NCBI GenBank assembly: GCA_036768485.1
Contig: JAVLUZ010000154.1
Coordinates: forward strand, 25,905,637-25,969,636
Direction of reading: 5' to 3'
Source of the DNA: Mermis nigrescens
Taxonomy: Eukaryota; Nematoda; Enoplea; Mermithida; Mermithidae
DNA length: 64,000 nucleotides
Made by a program: the position numbers and the translations under genes
The notes under the pieces: generated by a model
Told to the model about the DNA's origin: nothing
Databases searched by the model: none
Seen by the model: the letters and a program-made list of their open reading frames with translations, nothing else
Part shown: in pieces, positions 11,540 to 21,347 of the stretch
How the letters are laid out: every line of letters begins with the position of its first letter
Numbering within the stretch: the first letter of the stretch is position 1

Positions 11540-12396
11540 GGGTAGCTTCCTTGCCGACCTCTATAATTTAGGGTATAAATATCGAACCATTTCAGGAACG
11601 CGAAGCGCTGGGTGTGCATTCCTTCGCGAATTTAACGAAACTTTCATTAGTTATCATATTTTACCACGCGTCATGGACGGTATTTTTCGTGCTGACCCTC
11701 CTCTACCTCGCTATGCTGACACGTGGGACGTTGACATAATAATGAATATCTGAAAGATTTATATCTCGACGAAGCTGATTTTAGTCACGTGACAAACCGA
11801 AAATTACTATCGTTTAAAAACCGTTTTGTTGTTGGCCTTATGTAGCCCCCAAACGTATTCCGGGTTTTCAAAATTGGATGTAAATTATATGCGACTTTTC
11901 GATAATTATATTTCGTTTACGGCACCCGAAATGACTAAAACTCGTCATTCTGGTTCTCCGCTTGTGCTGCATGCAAGTCTTTCATTTCTCAGAAAAAAGC
12001 GTCTGCCCGTATCATCATATACTTTTGTATTTATATATGACTAAAATTATTTGATCCACCAAAACAAACTTGTTTCTATCTTTCATCAAACCATATAACG
12101 GAATAAAAACGACATCGGTTTCAAGATGGGTTCAAGAAACACTTAAACTAGCAGGAATTGATTGTGATAAATTTAAGGCCCACTCCGTTCGATCAGCTTC
12201 TTCTTCAAAAGCCGCAAAAAGCGGGCTGAGTATTTCAGATATTTCGAAAAGTGCTAACTGGTCTCACACATCTACTTTTTTCAAGTTTTACAATCGAAAT
12301 ATTGAAGATAATTCCAAAGATGCTAATGTCGTCCTCTCACAAAAAGTATGCAAACGCTTTGAACATGCATATGTAAAGTCTAATTTGTTTGCGTAA
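11540..12396 (+). pseudogene. DIRS-like tyrosine recombinase (frameshifted)
   Basis: The N-terminal part shows LYNLGYKYRTISGTRSALG and then, after a frame change, PRVMDGIFRADPPLPRYADTW, both familiar from DIRS/Ngaro recombinases. Near 11826-12044 comes ALCSPQTYSGFSKLD. The last frame (12070-12396, about 108 residues) keeps the catalytic C-terminal half: FKAHSVRSASSSKAAKSG (the H-x-x-R box), SANWSHTSTFFKFYNR (His/Trp and Tyr region) and the stop. The enzyme would integrate a circular DNA intermediate. At least two stops or frame changes interrupt the coding upstream of 12070. Confidence 0.8.
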
Positions 12397-12478
12397 TGGA
12401 ATATAAGATTTTGCTAAGCCATATTGGCTGACGTGAAATCTATATTACACTAACAAACAAATTAGACTTTACATATGC
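12367..12478. repeat. Internal complementary region of the DIRS-like element
   Basis: The arms 12367-12391 and 12454-12478 are inverted copies of the GCATATGTAAAGTCTAATTT word. The right terminus at 13064-13088 repeats it directly. The left arm overlaps the recombinase 3' end, a typical position for this region. Confidence 0.75.
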
Positions 12479-12899
12479 CCACCCTCCCGTCACCCAAAAT
12501 TTTATCACATTCTTTACAAGAAAGTCTCAAGGACGAGACAGCAAATTCAACCAGACGCGAGGTCGTCGCAACAATCGCGGTTTTTTGGAAATACAACCTA
12601 ACGAAGGCTAGAGGGACTTAAGACAAGTTGATCATGCTCAACTCTCACTCATCGACCGGGATCTGGTTTTTTCTTTTGCTCACTGTATATTACTTAGTCT
12701 CAGTATTTCGTTTTAGATCCCCTTTATGCGCTTATCTTGTAACACGTTCGCAAGCGATAAATCAAATTCTTCTGATCACTTCTTCTTGCGCTTTTATTGA
12801 AGTTTACTCGCTTTCATGAACACTGAGTTATGTACCTAACTAATGCTGTTTGGGCGTGAGCAAGCTCCGCCTTTTACGCTTACAACGAGCTGTATTTAG

Positions 12900-13024
12900 C
12901 ACGAAATTTATCAAGTTTTCTTTATTTTTATCTCAACGGCTTTCGGTCAATGCGATAAAAAGAAATGAGCGAAGGAAGCGTTCCAGGGTCGTGACTGTGG
13001 AGAATGGGAGGAGAACTAATACCG
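12900..13024 (+). repeat. 125-bp perfect direct repeat, copy 1
   Basis: Runs from CACGAAATTTATCAAG to GAACTAATACCG and is identical to 13439-13563. This copy lies in the non-coding tail of the DIRS-like element. Confidence 0.9.
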
Positions 13025-13097
13025 TATTTAGCTAAAGAGAATGAACAATGCATATATACATATGCATATGTAAAGTCTAATTTGTTTGTGTAGTGGA

Positions 13098-13232
13098 ATG
13101 GTGTTTTTTCGCCACACTATCATTTTTAAGGCCATTTTTGACCTCTGATAAATCTTGAATCCCCCAGGATTTTGCTGCCGCCCAACTCTGCATCGGACCA
13201 CCCCTAAAATTTTGTTTCTGCCCATGTATACT
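13098..13232 (+). mobile_element. Right part of the family A element split by the DIRS-like insertion
   Basis: Continues the element of 10661-10851: TTTTTTCGCCACACTATC, ATCTTGAATCCCCCAGG, and an end CCCATGTAT. It restarts 30 bp before the point where the left part stops. Confidence 0.65.
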
Positions 13233-13438
13233 TGTAGGTGATGTAATTAACTTCCATTTTTTATGCTAAATTATTGCTGTCCATATGTTTTTGGCGGACG
13301 GCCCTTAGTTCGTCAGTCAAATGTATGGCATTTTTAACAAATGAATTTTTTACATTCTAGAAACTAGAGGTATTAGTATTAAAGTGCCTACAAACAACTC
13401 TTTCTTATTATCGTCAGTTTCACTAGAATTGACACGAT

Positions 13439-13563
13439 CACGAAATTTATCAAGTTTTCTTTATTTTTATCTCAACGGCTTTCGGTCAATGCGATAAAAA
13501 GAAATGAGCGAAGGAAGCGTTCCAGGGTCGTGACTGTGGAGAATGGGAGGAGAACTAATACCG
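13439..13563 (+). repeat. 125-bp perfect direct repeat, copy 2
   Basis: Identical to 12900-13024 as read. It ends 30 bp before the left end of the large palindrome. The 414 bp between the copies hold the DIRS terminus, the element remnant and about 200 bp of unassigned sequence. Confidence 0.9.
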
Positions 13564-13634
13564 CCAAATTTCGGAATCATCAGTACTTTTTACAAGGGAG
13601 TAGTTAGGCCTGCGTCCCTAGATGGCAACGTTAT

Positions 13635-13670
13635 AACATCGCCTATGTTATAGCATAGGCGGAGGGGCTC
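13635..13670. repeat. Small hairpin near the left end of the palindrome
   Basis: CGCCTATG and CATAGGCG face each other around TTATAG, flanked by further complementary words (GTTATAAC). The same hairpin occurs in inverse at about 20158-20195. A G/C-rich block (CCAGGGCCAGGGG units) follows on the inner side in both arms. Confidence 0.75.
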
Positions 13671-13899
13671 AGAATCTGCTCCCTGGCTTTTCTCAGGGAG
13701 CAATGCTTTAGCATAGGCTGTGTTGTAGCATAGGGAGGGTAGGACCTGCTCGGGGAGGGGGCGCGCGCACCAGCCCAGGGCCAGGGGTCCAGGGCCAGGG
13801 GAGGAAATTTCCCTGGGGGAAATTTCCATGGGGAAATTTCCATGGGGGAAAACTTGAAATAACTATAACTCAAGAACCAGCACTCGGATCAGGCTGAAA

Positions 13900-15040
13900 T
13901 TTTATGAGAATGTTAAGTATATGTTAGGTATGATATATACAAAATTTTAACGCGCAACTTACAGTATATAAGCATTAGTTTACACTTTTGCATAAATCAA
14001 GAACCAATGCTTGGATTTTGTTCAAATTTTCAGGAAATGATGTATATAGGCGAGGCATGCTATGCACAGAATTTCAGCGCGCAGCCTACAGTATACCAAT
14101 TTACTTTACACTTTCTCATATAGCACTGTATCTCAAGAACTATAGGGCGGAATAAGCTCAAACTTTCAGGGTAAGATATATAAATTGTTGCTGCGTTATG
14201 TACAAAATTTTAGCGTGTAGTCTACAGTATACCAGTCTACTTTACACTTTCTTGTATAGGACCCTAATCCAAGAATCACGTGCCAGATTTTGTTCAAATT
14301 TTCAGGATATGATGTACAAACCTTAGTTGTGCTATGTACAGAATTTTAGCGCGCAGTCTACAGTATACCAGTGTACTTTACACTTTATCATATAGCACTA
14401 TATTCCAAGAATCTTGTTCAAATTTTCAGAATATGACGTATAAACCTAAGCTGTGCTATGTATAGAATTTTAGCGCGCAGTCTACAGTATAACAGTTTAC
14501 TTTACATTTTCTCATATAGCACTATTTTCCAAGAAACATTAGCCGGATATTGTTCAAATTTTCAGAATATGACGTATAAACCTTAGCTGTGCTATGTACA
14601 CAATTTTAGAGCACAGCATACAGTATACCACTTTACTTTACACTTTATTGTATAGCACTCTATTCCAAGAATCACCGGCCGGATCTTGTTCAAATTTTTA
14701 GGATATGATGTACAAACCTTATTTGTGTTATGTACAGAATTTTAGCGCGCAGTCTACAGTATACCAGTTTACTTTACACTTTCTCGTATAGCACTCTATG
14801 CCAAGAATCACTAGCTGGATTTTGTTCAAATTTTTAGGATATGATGTACAAACCTTATTTGTGTTATGTACACAAGTTTAGAGCGCAGCCTACAGTATAA
14901 CACTTTACTTTACACTTTCTCGCATAGCACTATATTACAAGAACCGCTAGCCGGATTTTGTTCAAATTTTCAGGATATGATATATAAAGCTTATCGGTGC
15001 TATGTACAAAATTTTAGCGCACAACCTACTGTATGCTGAT
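13900..15040 (+). repeat. 136-bp tandem satellite, left arm
   Basis: The anchor ACAGTATA (ACTGTATG in the last monomer) recurs at 13961, 14088, 14224, 14360, 14484, 14620, 14756, 14892 and 15028, giving spacings of 127, 136, 136, 124, 136, 136, 136 and 136. Each monomer contains TTTACACTTTCT, TTGTTCAAATTTTCAGGATA and ATTTTAGCGCGCAG words. Monomers differ more from one another than each does from its partner in the other arm. Confidence 0.9.
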
Positions 15041-15346
15041 TTTTTATTTGCATTGTCTTTACAATGCTTGATTTTTTAGCAGTACCTGTCTAATGATGCC
15101 ATTAGGGATTATTTTTGCCTAAAAATGAGCAACCAGTATAGGCAAACATTGCTCAAATTTGATTATCATGCTATTTTGAGCATCTCAAAGTTTATCAGAA
15201 AACGCCTGAAAAAGGGCGATCTTTGCCTGCTGTTCAACTTATGGGAATTTTCAAATCCTGAGCTAGCGTTTACTTTATAAACCTCCACACAAAATGCATT
15301 AATGAACACGTAACTTAATCCATGTCATCAGTATTGATCTAAAAAT

Positions 15347-15700
15347 CAACAAAGTTTGGAATATTTTTTGTAAACTTTGAAATATTTTTTGTAAAGTTTG
15401 GAATATTTTTTGTAAAGTTTGGAATATTCTTTGTAAAGTTTGGAATATTTTTTGTAAAATTTGGAATATTTTTTGTAAAGTTTGGAATATTTTTTGTAAA
15501 ATTTGGAATAAATTTTACATGCTTAAGCAAAGTACTTTTGTAAAGTTTGGAATATTTTTTTGTAAAGTTTGGAATATTTTTTGTAAAGTTTGGAATATTT
15601 TTGTAAAGTTTGGAATGTTTTTTGTAAAGTTTGGAATATTTTTTGTAAAGTTTGGAATATTTTTTGTTAAATTTGGGAATTTTTTTCTAAAGTGTCAAAT
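15347..15700 (+). repeat. 21-bp minisatellite, left arm
   Basis: Tandem units of about 21 bp (TTTTTTGTAAAGTTTGGAAT type), roughly 16 copies, broken by a CATGCTTAAGCA segment near 15518-15528. Because the unit is a multiple of three, the reverse frame reads as repeats of NFTKNIP. A shorter related run lies at 16130-16270. Confidence 0.9.
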
Positions 15701-15701
15701 T

Positions 15702-15947
15702 TTATGTATCTAATCTGCATTTCTCAAGCATCGTTGACACTATTTTATATACCCTGTGCAACTCATGCTCCTGTTTTGCACCAGTAAGGATTGATATTCC
15801 GCTTGTGAACAATATAAAGGTCACATTGCGAAATTTGCAGACTAATCCATGAAACAGTGCTACTTCATACATGCATTTCCTTGTCGTCAGTTCATAAAAT
15901 TTGCAAAGATTAAAATTTGCCAAACCTGCAAACATATGAGGTTTCAC
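15702..15947 (-). CDS. 81-residue open frame in the left arm, unrecognised
   Basis: The frame starts MKPHMFAGLANF and ends STMLEKCRLDT. I do not recognise it. It is mirrored at 17448-17693 with one residue different (K/N) out of 81, but the DNA of the arms is nearly identical everywhere, so this does not show selection for protein. No signal peptide, membrane segment or known motif is evident. It lies between the minisatellite and the inner arm end. Confidence 0.2.
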   Translation of the reverse strand: MKPHMFAGLANFNLCKFYELTTRKCMYEVALFHGLVCKFRNVTFILFTSGISILTGAKQEHELHRVYKIVSTMLEKCRLDT

Positions 15948-16299
15948 CCTTAAATCATCACTTTTAGCATTTAATGCATTAACATGCCCTGAAAAGGGCG
16001 ATCTATGCCTGCTGTTTAACTAGGGGGAATTCTTAAGCCCTGAGGCTAGGTTTTACTTTGCAAACCTTCACACATACGCGATTGATGAATACATAACTTC
16101 ATCTGTGTCATCAGTATTGATCTAGAATTTACTAAAGTTTCAAAAATTTTCTGTAAAGTTTCAACAATTCTTGTAAAGCTTGTAATATTTTCTGTAAACC
16201 TAAAATATTTTTTTTGTAAAGTTTGGAATATTTTTTGTAAAGGGTGGAAAATTTCTTGCAAAGTTTGGATAATCTTCATTTAATATGCCATTGCTCCAG

Positions 16300-17096
16300 T
16301 CTCAAGCAGCTTACAGTGTTAAAATGCTAAAAAAACATATCAAAAAAGCTATCTTTCTTAAACTTAAGCAATAGTGGAATATAATTATAATATTATTATA
16401 TTATTATGTCATTGGCTTATACCTCGGAAGCTGTTGGAAAATCCAGCAGAAGCTGCATATATCAAAGTTATCAACCATGTACCCTCTCTACTAATATCAT
16501 AGCCTCCCTAGCTTTTGACAGAAATCTTCTGTAGGAGGGTAAAAATATGTAGAAAATAGTTGGAAAGTACTGAAGTCTTGGAGGTCCTCTATCGAAAAGG
16601 CGGAAGTTTTCTGTGAATTAACTTGCTCGAATTTCATGCAATGTTCTATAATTTTTAGTTAGAATTTGGGGTATATTTGTCAAAAATTACTTCAAAACAC
16701 AAAAAACATGATAATTTTGCATAGTCTATTCATATACTCTACAATCTCTGACAAAATATGGCTAAATTTTGCGTGATTCATTTGATTCATTTACTTTGTG
16801 GAAAGAACTATTTGTTTCACACGGTATCTGAAGAATTATATGACAGGCTGTAGCAAAACATACATAAATATCAATAAAATTCCATGGCTATGAGACAAAC
16901 ACTAAGCCATTAGGACACGTGTAGAAAATACATGCAATTTTCCCGAATTAAATCCAATCAACCATTTTATACTGTGAGGAACATGACTATATTCAAGTAG
17001 ATCATTTCGGGATTTTGACCCTTGTCGACTTTTGTCATTTTTCTGCATTTTCTGTATGCTGGTGTATATATAGCTTACAAAATTATGTCAGCAATC
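16300..17096. other. Spacer of the palindrome, no gene recognised
   Basis: 797 bp of unique AT-rich DNA between the arms, with a short ATTATTATATTATTATG run near 16385. No open frame of note and no sign of transposase. Confidence 0.7.
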
Positions 17097-17447
17097 CTGG
17101 AGCAATGCCATATTAAATGAAGATTATCCAAACTTTGCAAGAAATTTTCCACCCTTTACAAAAAATATTCCAAACTTTACAAAAAAAATATTTTAGGTTT
17201 ACAGAAAATATTACAAGCTTTACAAAAATTGTTGAAACTTTACAGAAAATTTTTGAAACTTTAGTAAATTCTAGATCAATACTGATGACACAGATGAAGT
17301 TATGTATTCATCAATCGCGTATGTGTGAAGGTTTGCAAAGTAAAACCTAGCCTCAGGGCTTAAGAATTCCCCTAGTTAAACAGCAGGCATAGATCGCCCT
17401 TTTCAGGGCATGTTAACGCATTAAATGCTAAAAGTGATGATTTAAGG

Positions 17448-17693
17448 GTGAAACCTCATATGTTTGCAGGTTTGGCAAATTTTAATCTTTGCAAATTTTA
17501 TGAACTGACGACAAGGAAATGCATGTATGAAGTAGCACTGTTTCATGGATTAGTCTGCAATTTTCGCAATGTGACCTTTATATTGTTCACAAGCGGAATA
17601 TCAATCCTTACTGGTGCAAAACAGGAGCATGAGTTGCACAGGGTATATAAAATAGTGTCAACGATGCTTGAGAAATGCAGATTAGATACATAA
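17448..17693 (+). CDS. 81-residue open frame in the right arm, unrecognised
   Basis: Mirror copy of the frame at 15702-15947, with N in place of one K. It begins on the inner side of the right minisatellite and points outward. No function can be proposed; it may simply be open by chance. Confidence 0.2.
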   Translation: MKPHMFAGLANFNLCKFYELTTRKCMYEVALFHGLVCNFRNVTFILFTSGISILTGAKQEHELHRVYKIVSTMLEKCRLDT

Positions 17694-17699
17694 AATTTG

Positions 17700-18135
17700 A
17701 CACTTTACAAAAAAATTCCCAAATTTAACAAAAAATATTCCAAACTTTACAAAAAATATTCCAAACTTTACAAAAACATTCCAAACTTTACAAAAATATT
17801 CCAAGCTTTGTAAAATATATTCCAAACTTTACAAAAAATATTCCAAACTTTACAAAAGTACTATGCTTAAGCATGTAAAATTTATTCCAAATTTTACAAA
17901 AAATATTCCAAACTTTACAAAAAATATTCCAAATTTTACAAAAAATATTTCAAACTTTACAAAGAATATTCCAAACTTTACAAAAAATATTCCAAACTTT
18001 ACAAAAATATTCCAAATTTTACAAAAAATATTCCAAACTTTACAAAGAATATTCCAAACTTTACAAAAAATATTCCAAACTTTACAAAAAATATTTCAAA
18101 GTTTACAAAAAATATTCCAAACTTTGTTAATTTTT
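17700..18135 (-). repeat. 21-bp minisatellite, right arm
   Basis: Inverse of the left-arm array: units CCAAACTTTACAAAAAATAT in about 20 copies. It is longer than the left array, so the arms have diverged in copy number. A related shorter run lies at 17117-17275. Confidence 0.9.
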
Positions 18136-18439
18136 AGATCAATACTGATGACATGGATTAAGTTACGTGTTCATTAATGAATTTTGTGTGGAGGTTTATA
18201 AAGTAAACGCTAGCTCAGGATTTGAAAATTCCCATAAGTTGAACAGCAGGCAAAGATCGCCCTTTTTCAGGCGTTTTCTGATAAACTTTGAGATGCTCAA
18301 AATAGCATGATAATCAAATTTGAGCAATGTTTGCCTATACTGGTTGCTCATTTTTAGGCAAAAATAATCCTTAATGGCATCATTAGACAGGTACTGCTAA
18401 AAAATCAAGCATTGTAAAGACAATGCAAATAAAAAATCA

Positions 18440-19990
18440 GCATACAGTAGGTTGTGCGCTAAAATTTTGTACATAGCACCGCTAAGCTTTATATATCATA
18501 TCCTTAAAATTTGAACAAAATCCGGCTAGCGGTTCTTGTAATATAGTGCTATGCGAGAAAGTGTAAAGTAAAGTGTTATACTGTAGGCTGCGCTCTAAAC
18601 TTGTGTACATAACACAAATAAGGTTTGTACATCATATCCTAAAAATTTGAACAAACTCCAGCTAGTGATTCTTGGCATAGAGTGCTATACGAGAAAGTGT
18701 AAAGTAAAGTGGTATACTGTAGACTGCTCGCTAAAATTCTGTACATAACACAAATAAGGTTTGTACATCATATCCTAAAAATTTGAACAAGATCCGGCCG
18801 GTGATTCTTGGAATAGAGTGCTATACAATAAAGTGTAAAGTAAAGTGGTATACTGTATGCTGTGCTCTAAAATTGTGTACGTAGCACAGCTAAGGTTTAT
18901 ACGTCATATTCTGAAAATTTGAACAATATCCGGCTGGTGTTTCTTGGAATATAGTGCTATATGAGAAAATGTAAAGTAAACTGTTATACTGTAGACTGCG
19001 CGCTAAAATTCTGTACATAGCACAGCTTAGGTTTTTACGTCATATTCTGAAAATTTAAACAGGATCCGGCCGGTGATTCTTGGAATATAGTGCTATATGA
19101 TAAAGTGTAAAGTACACTGGTATACTGTAGACTGCGCGCTAAAATTCTGTACATAGCACAACTAAGGTTTGTACATCATATCCTGAAAATCTGAACGAAA
19201 TCCGGCACGTGATTCTTGGATTAGAGTCCTATACAAGAAAGTGTAAAGTAAACTGGTATACTGTAGACTGCACGCTGAAATTTTGTACGTAACGCAGCAA
19301 CAATTTATATATCTTACCCTGAAAGTTTGTGCTTATTCCGCCCTATAGTTCTTGAGATACAGTGCTATATGAGAAAGTGTAAAGTAAATTGGTATACTGT
19401 AGGCTGCGCGCTGAAATTCTGTGCATAGCATGCCTCGCCTATATACATCATTTCCTGAAAATTTGAACAAAATCCAAGCATTGGTTCTTGATTTATGCAA
19501 AAGTGTAAACTAATGCTTATATACTATAGGTTGCGCGCTAAAATTTTGTACATACCATATTTAACATATACTTGACATACTCTGAAAATTTGAGCCTGAT
19601 CCGAGTGCTGGTTCTTTACTTGCGCCTCTTCAAAAATAACCCCTGGGGTAATAACCCCTGGGTAATAACACCCGGGGTTATCCATGGAAATTTCCTCTCC
19701 CCTGGCCCTGGACCCCTAGCCCTGGGCTGAACGCGCCCCCCCCCCCGCTAAACTTCTGTGCACAGCATGACTCGCCTATATACATCATATCCTGAAAATT
19801 TGACCAAAATCCGGTCATTGGTTCTTGAGTTTTGCAAAAGTGTAAACTAATGCTGGTGTACTGTAAGTTGCGCGTTAAAATTTTGTATATATCATATCTA
19901 ACATATACTTAACATTCTCAGAAAATTTCAGCCTGATCCGAGTGATGGTTCTTGAGTTATAGTTATTTCAAGTTTTCCCCCATGGAAATT
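18440..19990 (-). repeat. 136-bp tandem satellite, right arm
   Basis: Inverse counterpart of the left satellite, with TATACTGTAG anchors and AAAGTGTAAAGTAAA words repeated. The outer part (about 19615-19990) holds an extra G/C-rich block (CCCTGGCCCTGG) and a further monomer that the left arm lacks. Confidence 0.85.
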
Positions 19991-20639
19991 TCCTCCATGG
20001 AAATTTCCCCCAGGAAATTCCCCCTCCCCTGGCCCTGGGCCCCTGGCCCTGGGCTGGCGCGCGCCCCTCCCCGAGCAGGTCCTACCCTCCCTATGCTACA
20101 ACACAGCCTATGCTAAAGCATTGCTCCCTGAGAAAAGCCAGGGAGCAGATTCTGAGCCCCTCCGCCTATGCTATAACATAGGCGATGTTATAACGTTGCC
20201 ATCTAGGGACGCAGGCCCAACTACTCAAGGGTCTCTTAAAAGGGGAAATTGAAATTATTAGTATTTTTTACAAGGATCCCTTAAAAGGGAAAAGCTATAC
20301 TTATGTTACAAGAAGTGATTCACCACGTAAGTAAGAGCAAGAGCAGAATAAATACATACTGAATTAGGTATTCTAAAGCCACAAATTTATTTTATGCCTG
20401 GCACCAACTTGGCCAAAAAATCATCAGGGAATCTACATTTCTTATAATGACAGTAGTAAGCCTTAGAATAATAAAATGAAAAAAGTAAATAGCATATGTA
20501 AGAGAAAGCGAAGGGCATAGCTGATCAGAGGTGCATTGCAAAGACGGTTTGACAGTCAGCCTGTCAGGAATTTTGCGAGAGAGTTTTTTTAGCCAAAATG
20601 ACCTCAAAAGATGGTGTACATAAATGCTAAATAAAAGCA

Positions 20640-20700
20640 TTTTTCGACCTTTAAAAAAATCTTGCACCCCCCAGAACTTTGGTGCCGCCCACCTCCTATG
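20640..20700 (+). mobile_element. 3' fragment of a family A element
   Basis: Contains TTTTTCGACCTTTAAAAAAATC, TTGCACCCCCCAGAACTTTGG and GCCGCCCACCTATGATG-type words of the family A right end. The left part is missing. Confidence 0.5.
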
Positions 20701-20781
20701 ATGATCACTTGATGACCAGTTTAATGACCGCACATTGTTTACACTTCCATCAATCATATGGCATTAGCACACGCACGTAAA

Positions 20782-20849
20782 ACTCTGGGTCGCCACCCAC
20801 GCATATTGCCCTTAAGTGCAAATGCGTGGGTGGCGAGGCGACCCAGAGT
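20782..20849. repeat. Strong 23-bp hairpin
   Basis: Left arm 20782-20804 (ACTCTGGGTCGCC then ACCCACGCAT) pairs with 20822-20849, which carries five extra bases (TCGCC, read on the left-arm strand) as a bulge. The loop is 17 nt. It is G/C-rich against an AT-rich background, about 500 bp upstream of the CCT copy 2 start codon. Role unknown. Confidence 0.85.
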
Positions 20850-21347
20850 GTCATGTCTTACTACTCCCTCGGCTTACTGTAGATAAAAATTCATAAAATT
20901 CATGCATGAAGTTATGTGAAACAGACTATAATTGTCAGTCATACTATTTAAAATTTATGCCCAACTTGTGCGAAATAGACTATAGTCAATACAGCCCTTT
21001 TGTAGCCACATTAAGCTTTTCCGAAAATTTCTCGAATAAATGAAACAGACAATAAAATCATGAAATAGTTTTACTTTTCATCGACCTTTTCATAGTACGC
21101 TTTCATTCGAAAAAAGTTTTGAAATCGGAAAAAGTGCTATTGGACTATATGGTTTGCAATGTAATTTTTGTTTATTGCTAAAAGTTAAATAAAAAACTTA
21201 TAAATTTTGGTTTCGACTCGGTTTGTGTTTGAAATGCATGATAAAAATTGGTCAAATAAAAATATTAAATATAGCAGCCATTGCATATTGCTTGTATGCG
21301 CAAATTCAAAATTTTAAATAGACTTTGCCTTAAGCTTCGCAGACGTA

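Larger units (their letters stand above)
10852..13097 (+). mobile_element. DIRS-type tyrosine-recombinase retrotransposon, 5'-truncated remnant
   Basis: Carries, in order, a degraded RNase H domain, a tyrosine recombinase, and a non-coding 3' part with an internal complementary region. The 25-bp word starting GCATATGTAAAGTCTAATTT occurs three times: direct at 12367-12391, inverted at 12454-12478, and direct at the right end (13064-13088). A region matching the termini in inverted orientation is the DIRS hallmark. Reverse transcriptase and left terminus are missing, so the copy is 5'-truncated. Several frameshifts and stops mark it as dead. Confidence 0.8.
13594..20229. mobile_element. 6.6-kb foldback-like palindrome
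   Basis: Left arm 13594-16299 and right arm 17097-20229 are reverse complements around a 797-bp spacer. The outer ends (AGGCCTGCGTCCCTAG on the left, its near complement at 20200-20220) and the inner ends (CATTGCTCCAG near 16290, its complement at 17097) match closely. Sampled segments differ by one base in 246 near the middle and about four in 160 elsewhere. The right arm is longer because of extra repeat material at about 19615-19990. Tandem repeats inside long terminal arms resemble foldback transposons. No transposase is visible, so it is non-autonomous or a structural palindrome of another origin. Confidence 0.85.

Noticed and set aside
15339..18177. Frames encoding repeated NFTKNIP peptides
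   Set aside because: The 21-bp minisatellite is a multiple of three, so it stays open by structure; there is no start context or independent support.
20392..20757. 121-codon reverse frame
   Set aside because: Part of it is a family A element end; the rest has no recognisable features.
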